From Dugong dugon (Eukaryota; Chordata; Mammalia; Sirenia; Dugongidae): a DNA stretch of 64,000 nucleotides. Each line of letters begins with the position of its first letter. Positions within the stretch are counted from its first letter, which is position 1. A program made the translations under genes and the position numbers. The stretch lies in contig CM057468.1 of assembly GCA_030035585.1 (NCBI GenBank), positions 56,044,145 through 56,108,144 on the forward strand, written 5' to 3'. Of this stretch, positions 35,201-46,144 are shown piece after piece. The notes under the pieces were generated by a model. The model was not told the origin of the DNA, searched no databases, and was given only the letters and a program-made list of their open reading frames with translations.

Positions 35201-35755
35201 CATGGTTTTGAAGTCCAATTACTATGGGTCTGCTGGCACTTGAAAGAGTATATGCCCTTGACCCTGCTGCAGTTTCCCAGCTCTGACTCCAAGTCAAGGT
35301 TTGTAGATGACTACTAGTGGAGAAGATTTTCTTAAGCAATCACTTGTAGACTCTCTTTACTTATGTTGAAAAAAGTAAAGAGTTATATGTGTCACCATTG
35401 TTATGTTCTATCTGTGTGAAGTTCTAATTTAAAAATTGAAGTTATCTATGTAATCTCCTTCTTTGAAAAAAATGATCTTTATGTGTGGCCAATAGTTTTA
35501 AGACATTGCATTCCATGTAGACTGGATTCTCTAAGCCTGGATAAAATCAGATAGGATGTTTTGCTCAGGTCACCCAGCATTCTCCTTTGTCCTATATAAA
35601 AAACTAATATACTATTGATTACAATAATTTGAGCTAAGTTGTGGTGCAATTCTAGCAATTCATTTATTCAAAGGTGATGAATAACTCATAATTGCTAAAT
35701 CCAGTTTGTTTGTTTTTTCACATCCCTTAAAACTTAAGTACAGCATTTAAAAAAA
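32293..35755. other. Repeat-poor region of unclear origin
   Basis: Contains an RTE/SINE tail scrap in reverse at 32418-32446 (GTTGTTGTTGTGTGCCATCC). The 32.45-33.25 kb stretch is GC-richer, with a TATATATAAAG word near 32675, and might be an old LTR; I find no TG...CA ends. From 33.5 to 35.75 kb nothing is recognisable. Open frames at 33265-33749 and 34745-34963 look like chance. Confidence 0.35.
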
Positions 35756-37191
35756 AGAAAAGGCAGGGCCAAGATGGAGGAGTAGTCAAACCCTTCCTGT
35801 GTTCCCTCTTACAACAAAGACCTGAAAAAAACAAGTGAATCAATTACATACGATGATCTAGGAGCCCTGAACATCAAAGACAAAATTGAGGAGTCAGACT
35901 GAGTGGCATGAGGAGAGAGAGACAGTTCAAAAGCAGCAAGAATTTGCCAGCCCTGACCTGGTCTGCACCCCGCAGGCTGGATCAGCAGACGCGTGTGGGC
36001 TGAGGCAAGCAGTAGCGCTCAGGATGCATTTTCCACACTGAGAGAAAACGAGCTGCAGAGACTGCGCAAGCCTCCGAAACCAGGGAGAAGTGGTGCTGAA
36101 TCTTCGAAAGTTAAGTGCAAGTATCTAGCATATCTCGTGGAATCAAAAAAACTCTTCCCCCTCTAGGAAGTACCTCTCTCCCATTCACCCGCCCCCTCCA
36201 CTCTGCTCTGGTCCCAGTCCAGTCCAGCTTCAGCAATTGCCACACCCCCGGGCCAGCAATGGGGCCTGTCTCACACCTCGAGCCATTCTCCCTGCTTTGG
36301 GAAGGAACGAATTAACAAACAGGAAAAAACAATCTGCCAGCTCCCTAAGCCAGGACCTTAGAGCAGGCACAGCCCCTTTGCCTAGGCGCAGGCATAAGGG
36401 GTCCATGGACTTCGAAGGCCTTTCACCCTGCCCAGACCTATGTGAGCGCATTTCAACAGTGTAGGTGCTCATTAGCATCGTACAATAGGGTACATACCTG
36501 AAATCTATTTTCAACTGCAACAACTAAAGAGGAGTGCAGATTTGTGACATTTGACACTGCCCTACCCATTAAGTAGGGTCCTTACCTACCCATATCAGGC
36601 ACCTGAGGACTGGTGGCTCCACCCACTCCACCTAGCCATCCAAGACAGGGGTCCAAGAATAGTGGTGCCACTCAGTCCTTACAGCCAACAGCACTGGGTG
36701 CCCAAAGTTTGACTCAAAACCCACCCACCTATGTGCTCTAGGGAACAAGGACACGCCTTCTACCCAGGCATTCAGGGGCAGCAGTCAGCCCCCTACCTTT
36801 CTCACCACATAACCGCCTACTGCAGCCAGATACCTGTGCCTGCTATAATCACCCCTACGTAGCCCTGTCCATCTAGGACTGTAGGTGAGAGCCTGCACCA
36901 CATACTTGATGACTGATGACCTGGACACAGAGCTGAATCCACACAAGAAAAGTAAACAGACTTCTGAGCTCACTTACCTAGGAGCAGCTCTAATCATCTG
37001 GTGATAGGATGTGAGAGCTTCAAAGACACCAATAATCAAAGTAGCTAACGTCATCAGCCTGTTTGGGCGAATCAAAACAAAACAAAATAAGAGGCTAGGA
37101 CATAGTAAGCAAACATAAAATAAATAAATATAATAACTTACTGGTGGCTCAGAGACAACTGTCAATATTTAATCACATAAAGAGGCAGTCC

Positions 37192-38358
37192 ATGATGGCT
37201 TCAGCTAGTGACCAAAACAAAGAAACTTCCCGAGGAAGAGAAGGTCTTGGAATTACCAGAGGTAGGATTCAAAAGATTAATATACAGAGCTCTTCAGGAG
37301 ATCAGTCAAAAAGCAGAGGAACACACAGACAAAGCAATAGAGGAACGTAAAAGGTTATACAAGAGCATAAGGACAAATTTAACAGGCTACAAGAATCCGT
37401 AGAGAGACAGCAAATAGAAATCCAAAAAATTACCCCAGAAAGCATGGCCTCTGAACTTTCTATCAGCACAGAACTAAAACAATTTCCAAGGCCAACCCTT
37501 CAGACAGGGATTGGACTGGACTGTGGGACATAAAGTGATACTTGTGAAGAGTATGCCTCTTAGTCAAGTAGATACAAGAGATCAAAGCGGCAGCTTCTGT
37601 CCAGAGGTGAGATGGGAAGGCAGAGAGAGTTAGGAGCAGGTTGAATGGTCATGGGGAATAAGGGGTGGAAAGGAGGAGTGTGCTGTCACAGAATGGGGTG
37701 AGCAATTAGGTCTCATAACCATGTATGTATAAAAATTTTGTATGGGAGACTAACTTGAAATGTAAACTTCATTTAATTACAACAATTAAAAGAGAAAAAG
37801 AAATACAAAAAATTAACAATAAAATTTCAGACTTAGACAACTCAACAGAAAGTCATAGAAGCAGAACTGAGGCAATGGAAGTCAGAATTAGTGAGACTGA
37901 AGATAAAGCACTTGACACCAATTTATCTGAGGGGAAAATCAGATAAAAGAATTTTAAAGAATGAAGAAACCCTAAGAATTATGTAGGACTCTATCAAGAG
38001 GAATAACCTATCAGTGACTAGAGTACCAGAATGGAGGAGGGGGGAGGTAACAGAAAATACAGAGAGAATTGTTGAAGATTTGTTGGCAGAAAAATTTCCT
38101 GATATTGTGAAAGATGAGAAGATATCTATCCAAGAAGCTCATCAAACCACATACAGGCTAGATCCCAAAAGAAAGTCACCAAGACATATTATAATCAAAC
38201 TTGCCAAATCCAAAGATAAAAAGGGAATTTTAAGAGTGGCTAGGGATAAACAAAAAGTCATCTACAAAGGAAAGTCAATAAGACTAAGCTCGGACTACTC
38301 AGCAGAAACCATGCAGGCAGGAAGGCAATGGGATGACATACATAAAGCTTTGAAGTAA
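37192..38358 (+). pseudogene. L1-A ORF1 (RNA-binding chaperone), broken
   Basis: The start ATGATGGCTTCAGC at 37192 is followed by a charged N-terminal part (frame 37208-37402) that stops near 37402. A 3'UTR fragment is inserted at 37433-37798. The coiled-coil-like middle is frameshifted. The 114-codon C-terminal frame (38014-38358) holds the ORF1p RRM and C-terminal domain: RVPEWRR in place of the usual V-P-E block, PRHIIIKLAKSKDKKGIL, then IRLSSDYSAETMQAGRQW. ORF1p normally trimerises and coats L1 RNA. This copy cannot make a full protein. Confidence 0.88.
37433..37798 (+). mobile_element. L1 3'UTR fragment inserted in L1-A ORF1
   Basis: Matches the 3'UTR of L1-A itself at 40.6-40.95 kb (CATGGCCTC..., GGACTGGACT..., GAGTGTGCTGTCA, GTATGGGAGACTAACTTGA). 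TSD AGAAATCCAAAAAATTA (37416-37432) and AGAAATACAAAAAATTA (37799-37815) matches at 16 of 17. Confidence 0.92.
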
Positions 38359-39000
38359 AAACAATTTCCAGCTAAGAATTATATATCCAACAAAACTGTC
38401 TCTCAAATATGATGGCAAAATTGGGACATTTCCAGATAAACAGAGTTTAGGGAATTTGCAAAAACCAAACCAAAATTACAAGAAATACTAAAGGGAGTCC
38501 TCTGGTTAGAAAATCAATAATGTCAAATAACAACGTAAGACTAGAACACAGGACAGAACAACCAAATATTAACCCAGATAGGGAAGTCATAAAAATAAAC
38601 AAAGTTAAAACACTGAAAATAGGGAAACAGAGATGACAATATGTAAAAGATGACAACATTAAAACAAAAAGGAGGGACTAAAGAATGTAGTCATAGAACT
38701 TTCATATAGAGAGGAAGTCAAAGCAATATCAAGAAATAAAAGATTGGTTTAAATTTAGAAAAATAGAGGTAAATATTAAGGTAATCACAAAGGAAACTAA
38801 CAATCTTACACATCAAAATAAAAAAGAAGTAAAACATAAAGACTCAGCAAACACAAAATCAACAACAATGAAAAAGATGAAAAGAAAACACATAAAGAAA
38901 AACAACTTGGCACAGAAAATTAAGTGGAACAAAGAAACTGTCAACAACACACAAAAAAAGACATCAAAATGGCAGCACTAAACTCATAATATCAACTATG

Positions 39001-39947
39001 CTGAATGTAAATGGACTAAATGCACCAATAAAGAGACAGAAAGTGGCAGAATGGATAAAAAAAAGCACGATCCATCTACATGCTGGCTAAAACAGATGCA
39101 GCTTAGACTCAAAGACACAAACAAACTAAAACTCAATGGATGGAAAAAAATATACAAAGCAAACAACAATCAAAAGAGAGCAGGAGTGGCAATATTAAAC
39201 TCTGACAAAATAAACTTTAAAGCAAAATCCACCACAAAGGATAAGGAAGGACACTATAAAATCATTAAAGGGTCAATATACCAGGTGAACATAACTATTA
39301 TAAATATTTACACACCCTATGACAGGGCTCCAAAATACATAAAACAAACTCTAACTGCATTGAAAAGAGAAATAGACAGCTCCACAGTAATAGTAGGAGA
39401 CTTCAACACACCCCTTTCAGTAAAGGACAGAACATCCAGAAGGAAGCTCAATAAAAACATGGAAGATCTAAATGCCACACTCAACCAACTTGATCTCACA
39501 CACATATACAGAACACTCCACTCAACATCAGACAAGTATACTTTCTTTTCCAATGCACATGGAACATGAATAGACCACATACTAGGCCATAAAGCAAGCC
39601 TTAGCAGAATCCAAAGCATCAAAATATTACAAAGCATCTTTTCTGACCATAAAGCCAGAAAAGTAGAAATCAGTAACAGAAAAAGCAAGGGAAAAAAATC
39701 AAATGCATGGAAACTGAACAACACCTTGCTCAAAAGCTATTGGGTTATAGAAGAAATCAAGAAAGGAATAAAGAAATTCTCAGAATCAAATGAGAATGAA
39801 AACACATCCTACAAGAACCTCTGGAACACAGAAAAAGCAGTGCTCAGAGGTAAATTTATAGCAATAAATGCACACATCCAAAAAGAAGAAAGGGTCAAAA
39901 TCAAAACATTAACCTTACCACTCAAACAAATAGAAAGAGAGCAATAA
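39001..39947 (+). pseudogene. L1-A ORF2 endonuclease and linker, broken
   Basis: Begins MLNVNGLNAPIKRQK. The 39051-39569 frame reads through VNITIINIYTPYD and VIVGDFNTPLS (catalytic Asp and Asn of the L1 endonuclease), then a TGA just before [13 protein letters not shown], with the catalytic His, is in frame after that stop. The usual QETHL block, with its catalytic Glu, is changed to QMQL here. The linker frame (39726-39947) continues to about 40212, after which RT sequence is absent. Confidence 0.88.
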
Positions 39948-40212
39948 AAGAAGCCCCCAGGCACCAAAGAAAGGAAATAATAAAAATTAGAGCAGAAATA
40001 AATGAAATAGAGAATAGAAAAACAATTCAAAGAGTTAACAAGGCCAAAACTGTTTCTTTGAAAAGATCAACAAAATCGATAAACCACAGGCCAAACTGAC
40101 AGAAGAAAAACAGGAGAGGAAGCAAATAACCTGAATAAGAAATAAGACTGGCCATATCACAACAAGCCCAACTGAAATTAAAAGAATTATAACAGAATAC
40201 TATGAAAAATTG

Positions 40213-40972
40213 ACCATGATTTTGGTGAACATCTAGGTCAATTGGCATAACAAAGTTTATTAAGAAAATGTTCTGCATCCATATTTGTGAATGGTGTCTG
40301 GGGTCTTAAAAATTTGCCAGAAGCCATCTAAGATGCATCATTTGATCCTAACCCAACTGGAGCAAAGGAGAATGAAGAACACCAAAGGCATAAGGAAAAC
40401 ATTAGTCCTAGAGACAGAAAGTGCCACATAAACCAGAGCCTCCATCAGCCTGAGACTAGAAGAACTAGATGGTGCCTGGCTACCACCAATGACCGCCCTG
40501 ACAGGGAACACAACAGAGAGTCCCGACGGAGCAGGAGAAAAGAGGGATGCAGAATTCAAATTCTAGTAAAAAGGCCAGACTTAATGGTCTGATAGAGACT
40601 AGAGGAACCCCAGAAGACATGGCCTCAGGACTGTTAATCCAGAACTAAAACCATTCTGGAAGCCAACTCTTCAGACAGAGATTAGACTGGACTATAAAAC
40701 ATAAAATAATACTCGTGAAGAGTGTGCTTCTTAGTTCAAGTGGACTAAATTGGCAGTTCCTGTCTGGAGGTGGGATGAGAAGGCAGAAAGGGATAGGAGC
40801 TGGTTGAATGGACATGGGAAACCCAGGGTAGAACGGGGGAGTGTGCTGTCATATTATAGGAATTGCAACTAGTGTCATATAAAAACATATGTATAAATTT
40901 TTGTATGAGAAACTAACTTGAGCTGTAAACTTTCACCTAAAGCACAACAAATAAGTTTTAAAAAAAAAAACC
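40213..40972 (+). mobile_element. L1-A 3'UTR
   Basis: GTGAACATCTAGGTCAATTG opens a segment homologous to L1-C at 56.82 kb and to the inverted L1-E. TGGTGTCTGGGGTCTTAAAA and AACTAGATGGTGCCTGGCTA are shared landmarks. It ends TTTCACCTAAAGCACAACAA before A-runs. Confidence 0.88.
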
Positions 40973-40983
40973 TACAAAAAAAA

Positions 40984-41363
40984 AAAAAAAAACAGTTGCT
41001 GTCGAGTCAATTCAGACTCATGGCCACTCTATGTATGCAGAGAAGAACCACACTCCATAGGGTTTTCAAGGTTGTGACCTTCTGGAAGTAGAATGCCAGG
41101 ATCTTCTTCTAAGGTGCCTCTGGATAGGTTTTGCCAATTTTACAGTTAGTAGCTGAGCACTTGATCTTTGGCACCACTCCAAACCAAAACCTGTTGCTGT
41201 TGAGTCCATTAAGACTCACAGTGACCCTATAGGACAGAGTAGAACTGCCCAATAGGGTTTCCAAGGAGCATCTGGTGGATTTGAACTGAAGACCTTTTGG
41301 TTAGCAGATGAGGTCTTAACCACTGCGCCACCAGAACTCCTTTGGCACCACTCAGGGACTCCC
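40984..41363 (-). mobile_element. Older AfroSINE, split by a younger one
   Basis: Plus strand: GTTGCTGTCGAGTCAATTC...CCATAGGGTTTTCAAGG to TTAGTAGCTGAGCACTTG, then resuming after 41354 with AGGGACTCCC (the reverse of the SINE start GGGAGTCCCT). It is interrupted at 41180-41340. Confidence 0.85.
41180..41340 (-). mobile_element. AfroSINE nested in an older AfroSINE
   Basis: Full-length reverse SINE from AAACCAAAACCTGTTGCTG to CACTGCGCCACCAGAACTCC. Perfect 13-bp TSD TTTGGCACCACTC at 41167-41179 and 41341-41353. Confidence 0.95.
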
Positions 41364-41449
41364 AACTACAGCATACCTTCATTTTATAAAGATCTTTCTT
41401 TGGCTTCTTAGCCTTGCACCACTTTTTTTCTCTCCACATCCTTTCAAGA

Positions 41450-42690
41450 CTCCTCTCCTGGCTTTCACTCAAGGCAGCCAGTCTCAGACTATCCTTGGCT
41501 CTCTTTCCTTGTCTCTTTATACACCTTTCTTTGGTGATCTTGTCTATGTACATGGCCTCACCAATTCCTCTATCCATAGTACTCAAAAACCTATATCTCC
41601 CCATCCATAGTTTCCAACTTTTTCCTTGAGATCACAATCAGGAAACCTCTCCACTTTCTCAGACTGGATATGTTAAAAATGAATTTCATCACATTTTCTT
41701 CTAATTAAGTTCAGGTTACTAGCTTTGGTATTTTTGGTAACTGTTTTTTGTTTTTTCTCCCAGAAAAATAGTTTTTTCCCAACCACTCAGGCCCAAAAGC
41801 GTATTCCAACACACAGTCATCTGAGAGGATCACAGGTTCACACGGTTGTTGTCACCCTGGCTACAGAAAGCTTTCCCAACAAATTCTTGACCCAAATTCT
41901 TAGAACCATCTTTGATTCCTTCCTTGCCTTCATTCCTTATCTGAATATATTATGAAATTATATCCACCTTCTCCTTTCTTTTCAATTTCCCTTCATAGCT
42001 CTCATTTTCTCATCACAGGTTGTTATAATTTGCTCTTAACAGGATGCTCATAGGCATAGTCTATCTTCCCCAATTCATCCCATATATCTGCACCTCATTA
42101 ATCTTCTTAAAGTAAACCTCTGATATAGCCATTCTACCCTTAAAACCATTTTTAAGGTTATAGCTCTAACCGTTGCTGCAGTTGCCAACAAAATCAACTA
42201 CAATAACTTAACCTAGCATTCAAAGTCTTTCAGAATCTGGTCCCAATTTTCATTTCAGGTTCATCACTCACTCACATTCTTTTTGAATCTTAAACTGTTG
42301 GGGAATTCTATATACAAATACATTTCAGGCCTCCTGCCTGTATGTTATTGCCCCTCCCTATTAGACTTACTCCTAGTCCCCTTCCCTCCTCTGCCACCAT
42401 CTTTGCTAACCCAAATACTCATGTCCCAGCAAGTTAAACCTTAAGCAACATCTCCCCCAGGTAGCCTGTCCTGATTAGTCAAACCAAGAGAGAGTTTTCT
42501 CCTTTGCAAAATCATAGTACTTCTTTCTCATATTTGTTGTCACCTATGGTATTCTGCTTTGTCTTAAAGATACTTGAGTGCTTATCTTATTCCTTCCTCA
42601 ACAGTAAAATTATTGAGACTGGGAACTATGCATTTGGTTTTTAGTCTTTCAGAGCTCTTAGCATAGTGCCTTGTGTTGAGGTGTTCAACT
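41450..42690 (+). mobile_element. L2 LINE, first copy
   Basis: Words in L2 order: CTTTGGTGATCTTGTCTATG, CCTCACCAATTCCTC, CATCTTTGATTCCTTCC, CACCTTCTCC, CAGCCTGTCCTG-like, and a decayed terminus near 42670. Strongly diverged, with no open RT frame. Confidence 0.7.
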
Positions 42691-42739
42691 TTAGGTGCTG
42701 TCCTATAGGTTCTAGAAAACTCATCAGGTGCTAGACTAA

Positions 42740-43540
42740 ATTCAATCCTAACCCCACCCCTACCATATATATCCCTTGCTAAACCGACTCTTTTCACAGA
42801 ATTCTCTAGACTGGCTAATGGCTTCACCATTCACTCAGTAACCCAATCCAGAAACCTGAGAGTCTTCCTAAATTTCTCATCATTCAGTATAGTTTACCCC
42901 AATCATGCACACTGGTAAATGGACACTGCTAAAGTTCTCTTCTAAATTTCTTATAAATCTCTCACTTTTTTCCTTTAACACTGCCTCTCTCTTAAATCAA
43001 TACTTCAACATCTCTTACCTGGATCATTGCTGTAGACTGGCAACCACCTCTAACTTCTCCTCCTTTGCAACCTCTCCTCCATGCTACTGCTAGGGTGATT
43101 TCGCTAAATAACGAAACTGATCATTTTATCTTTCTTCTTTACATCTTCCCAGACTCCCTCTAACCTACTCTATATAGTACAATCTCTTTGTATGACTTAC
43201 AAAGTCCTTAATAATCTGGCTTCTGCCTTCTTTTCTAGCTCCATTTCATACCACCAGCCTGTTTCATACATCATGCAATGTAAATAAAGCTTCGGTATCC
43301 TTCCCTTTTGCTTAACAGCCAAATTCTGCTCATTCTTCAAGGCTCAGCTCAATTCTTGTGCTGGTACACTTCATAAAGCATAACTTACATAATAATTATA
43401 AGTCTATTTCCACCAAAGGGCTGAGAATCCCTTCCTGACTGAAACATTGTCACTCTTAAGTCATAGGTTCATAGAGCCTAGAAAAATGTCTGGAACAGAA
43501 GGCAGTATTTGTAGAATAAATGAATGTGCTAAGTAATTAA
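42740..43540 (+). mobile_element. L2 LINE, second copy
   Basis: CCAGAAACCTGAGAGTCTTC, ATCTCTTACCTGGATCATTGC, CTACTGCTAGGGTGATTTCG, CAAAGTCCTTAATAATCTGG, CATAGGTTCATAGAGCC and GTAGAATAAATGAATG follow the L2 3' half in order. It lies directly after another L2, so two separate insertions or one duplicated copy are both possible. Confidence 0.75.
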
Positions 43541-43559
43541 TTACAAGCATACAATAAAT

Positions 43560-44285
43560 CAGCTCCAATTTATAGCAAACCACACTTAGTTGTAATATCC
43601 TTTTTATAAACTCAAAAACAAAAACATGTTAAATAATATATTCTTTAGGTACACATAAGTTAAAGAGAAAAAAGATACAAGGAAATAATAAACACGAATT
43701 CCAATATAATTGCTAATTCTGGCATGAGGGGCAGGAGAGGTGGGACAGAGGAACAACACTGAGGTAAGTCACTGCTAACCCAGTTCTTTGGCTAGGCAGT
43801 AAGTTCACTGGTGTTCATTCCATAATTGAACATAAAAATACAAAAAATATGTTTTTAAAAATTTGGCCATCCATGGACCAACAATAGTGTGTCATGGACC
43901 AATGATTGTGATTAATCTAATTTTATGTACCAAAGGGAAACTGAGAAACCACGCTGGGCATCAGATTTGTTTGCTTATAATTAACAAAACAACTGAAATA
44001 GTTATTTTATTATTTAGATAAACAGTAATTGTATTTTTTAAGTAAAGTTTTACGAGTAGATATATTTTTTTACTATATTATTTTTTACTTATAACTGGCC
44101 TGGGGAAAAATACAAAAGGACAATAGAACAGATAAACTACCACAAGTGTGAACATGTAGACCAATATATCTGCCTTAATACTCAAATTTGTATGTGGGGC
44201 TTTAATCACAAAGTGAATCTCTTCCCTGAGGAAAAAGGAACTGCATTTGAAAGAACACCCTAAATTGCATATTCTCATGAGCACA
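43560..44285. other. Unannotated AT-rich sequence
   Basis: No gene or clear repeat. A short direct repeat (ATGGACCAACAATAGTGTGT and ATGGACCAATGATTGTG) lies near 43870-43905. Confidence 0.4.
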
Positions 44286-44287
44286 CT

Positions 44288-44410
44288 GAACAGATTCACT
44301 TGTTCAGTCATCAAGCATTTATTGTGCAAATGTTATATTCCAGGCTACACTGGATGCTAGGGATACAAAGATAAATAATCAGCAACAAAGAGTGCACAGA
44401 GTCTAGAACT
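44288..44410 (-). repeat. L2 3'-end fragment, antisense
   Basis: AAGCATTTATTGTGCAAATG...GGATGCTAGGGATACAAAG...AGAGTCTAGAAC is the reverse complement of the L2 terminus. Confidence 0.65.
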
Positions 44411-44957
44411 TACTACTCCTGTCACATCCACACATTGGAAAATTGACATAGAAACTTGATGTATGACAATTCACAGAAATTATTTTTCCTTCAATCCACT
44501 TAAAGAGGGATTCTGGAAATTTGTGACTTTTTTTTACAATGATATAATAGAAAGTATTGTTCATGACATGTTACTTTCCAGAGGAGTGAATTCATTTTAT
44601 TTCCTAACACAGAGTTGATATCTTATAAACTATGATTATGGGCTGATTTCTTGGAAAATTCATACTAATTACAGTAATAGCAATTAGATTACATTTTTAA
44701 AACCTTAGTAATCAGCAGGTCAAGAGGGGGAATTATATAATTTCATTTGAAATGGAATATTAATTTTCATTCATTTTATAATCATTTTGAAATATTGTTT
44801 AAGATAATGTGGATCAAATGATAAGTTTTGCCCTCTTATATGTTTTCAGAATTTCATAGTAAAAGATTTATAGACTTCTTGAGACATGCACACCACACAT
44901 CTACTCTTTATTCGTAAGAAACAAAAATGATGAAAATTCAATCAATAACAGTAGAGT
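44411..44957. other. Unannotated AT-rich sequence
   Basis: Nothing recognisable. Confidence 0.4.
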
Positions 44958-44989
44958 AAAACATATACATTTTTTTAAAAAAATAATCT

Positions 44990-46144
44990 TTTATTGCATT
45001 TTTGGTGAAAGTTCACACAGCAAGTTAGGTTCCAATTTGACAATTTCTGCACAAATTATTCAGTGACATTAGTTAACAGTTACCACAATGCGTCTACATT
45101 TTCTGTAATTGTATTCTGTTTGTTCCATTTCCAGTACTCTAGTTCCCCTGCTGCCTTAATCTTCTCATCTTTGCTTTCGAGTAATTGCTGACATTTTGGT
45201 CTTATATTGATGGTTTTTAAGCAGAGTACTGATCTTATGGATAATACTGTTTATTTTGTGTGCCACTCAGCTGTTTTGCCAAAAGGTGATCTCAGGAGAT
45301 AGGCTCTTTTCTAGGTTTAAAGAGAGTCTCAGGGCAATAGTCTTAGGGAGTCCTCTGATCTCTATTGTTCCAGTTTGTCTAGCTTTTTTTTTTTTTTTTT
45401 TAAATAAGAATTTGAGTACTACTCCACATTTTTCTCCCATTCTATCCAGGACCATCTTTTGTGACCCTGGTCAGAAATGACAGTGATTGTAGCCAAGCAC
45501 CATCTAGTTCTTCTGGTCCCACAGTAGATGAAATTGTGGCTCGTGAAGACTTGTTTCATCTCTGAACTTTTGGTTACCTTCTTACTGTTTTGCTCCTGGT
45601 GGGTAGAGACCTGTAGTTGTGTCTTACATGGCTGCTCGAAAGCTTTTAAGACCCGAAACACTACTCAGTTCACTAGAGTGCAGATCATGGTTTTTGTGAA
45701 CTATGTTATGCCAATTGACTGAGTTGTCCCATGAAACTATTGTCTTAAGCTTTTAAATCCAGAAAGCCAATCTTGGAGGGTGTTTGAGTATGTCTGTGTA
45801 GTATTCATATTTATGTATTCAATGAATATATGTCCCTGACCCACATATTTGTATTTATGTGCACCTATAGATACTTCAATCTGTTCTTACCTACGTATAC
45901 ACCTGTATGTGTGCATGTACCTATATGCCTTTACCCATCCATATGTGCTCAAGCACTTGTTTTACTTTGTTTGTATTGTACTCGCTACATGTACATTCAG
46001 TGCCACTTTTCCCATCACCAAAAATAAATAAATAAAAAAAATAACAAGTCTCTATGAGCTAAAGTGTGTTTTCCCCTCTGCCCTCCTCTACCTGGTAACC
46101 ACCAACAAACACTGGTCTCTCTATATGTATCTATTCTTGTTTTC
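44990..46144 (-). mobile_element. L1-B 3'UTR
   Basis: In sense this begins after the ORF2 stop at 46145-46147 and ends TGCTGTGTGAACTTTCACC then AAAAATGCAATAAAAG before the A tail. It shares CTAGATGGTGCTTGGCTAC with L1-A and L1-C. A T17 run (an A-run in the element) lies at 45385-45401. The canonical AATAAA lies in the last 30 bases. Confidence 0.85.

Larger units (their letters stand above)
35763..40972 (+). mobile_element. L1-A: L1 LINE with RT deleted
   Basis: Begins GCAGGGCCAAGATGGAGGAG, the L1 5'UTR start. The GC-richer 5'UTR runs to about 37190. ORF1 follows (split by an L1 3'UTR insertion at 37433-37798), then a spacer, the ORF2 endonuclease and following region (39001 to about 40212), an abrupt switch to 3'UTR at about 40213, and an A-rich end near 40955-40970. 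The reverse transcriptase and C-terminal domain are missing. The 5' TSD could not be resolved because both flanks are A-rich. Confidence 0.9.

Noticed and set aside
36115-36523. Several frames on both strands in GC-richer sequence, suggestive of an exon or CpG island
   Set aside because: This is the L1-A 5'UTR, which is GC-rich in many L1 lineages. The frames overlap on both strands and carry no domain.
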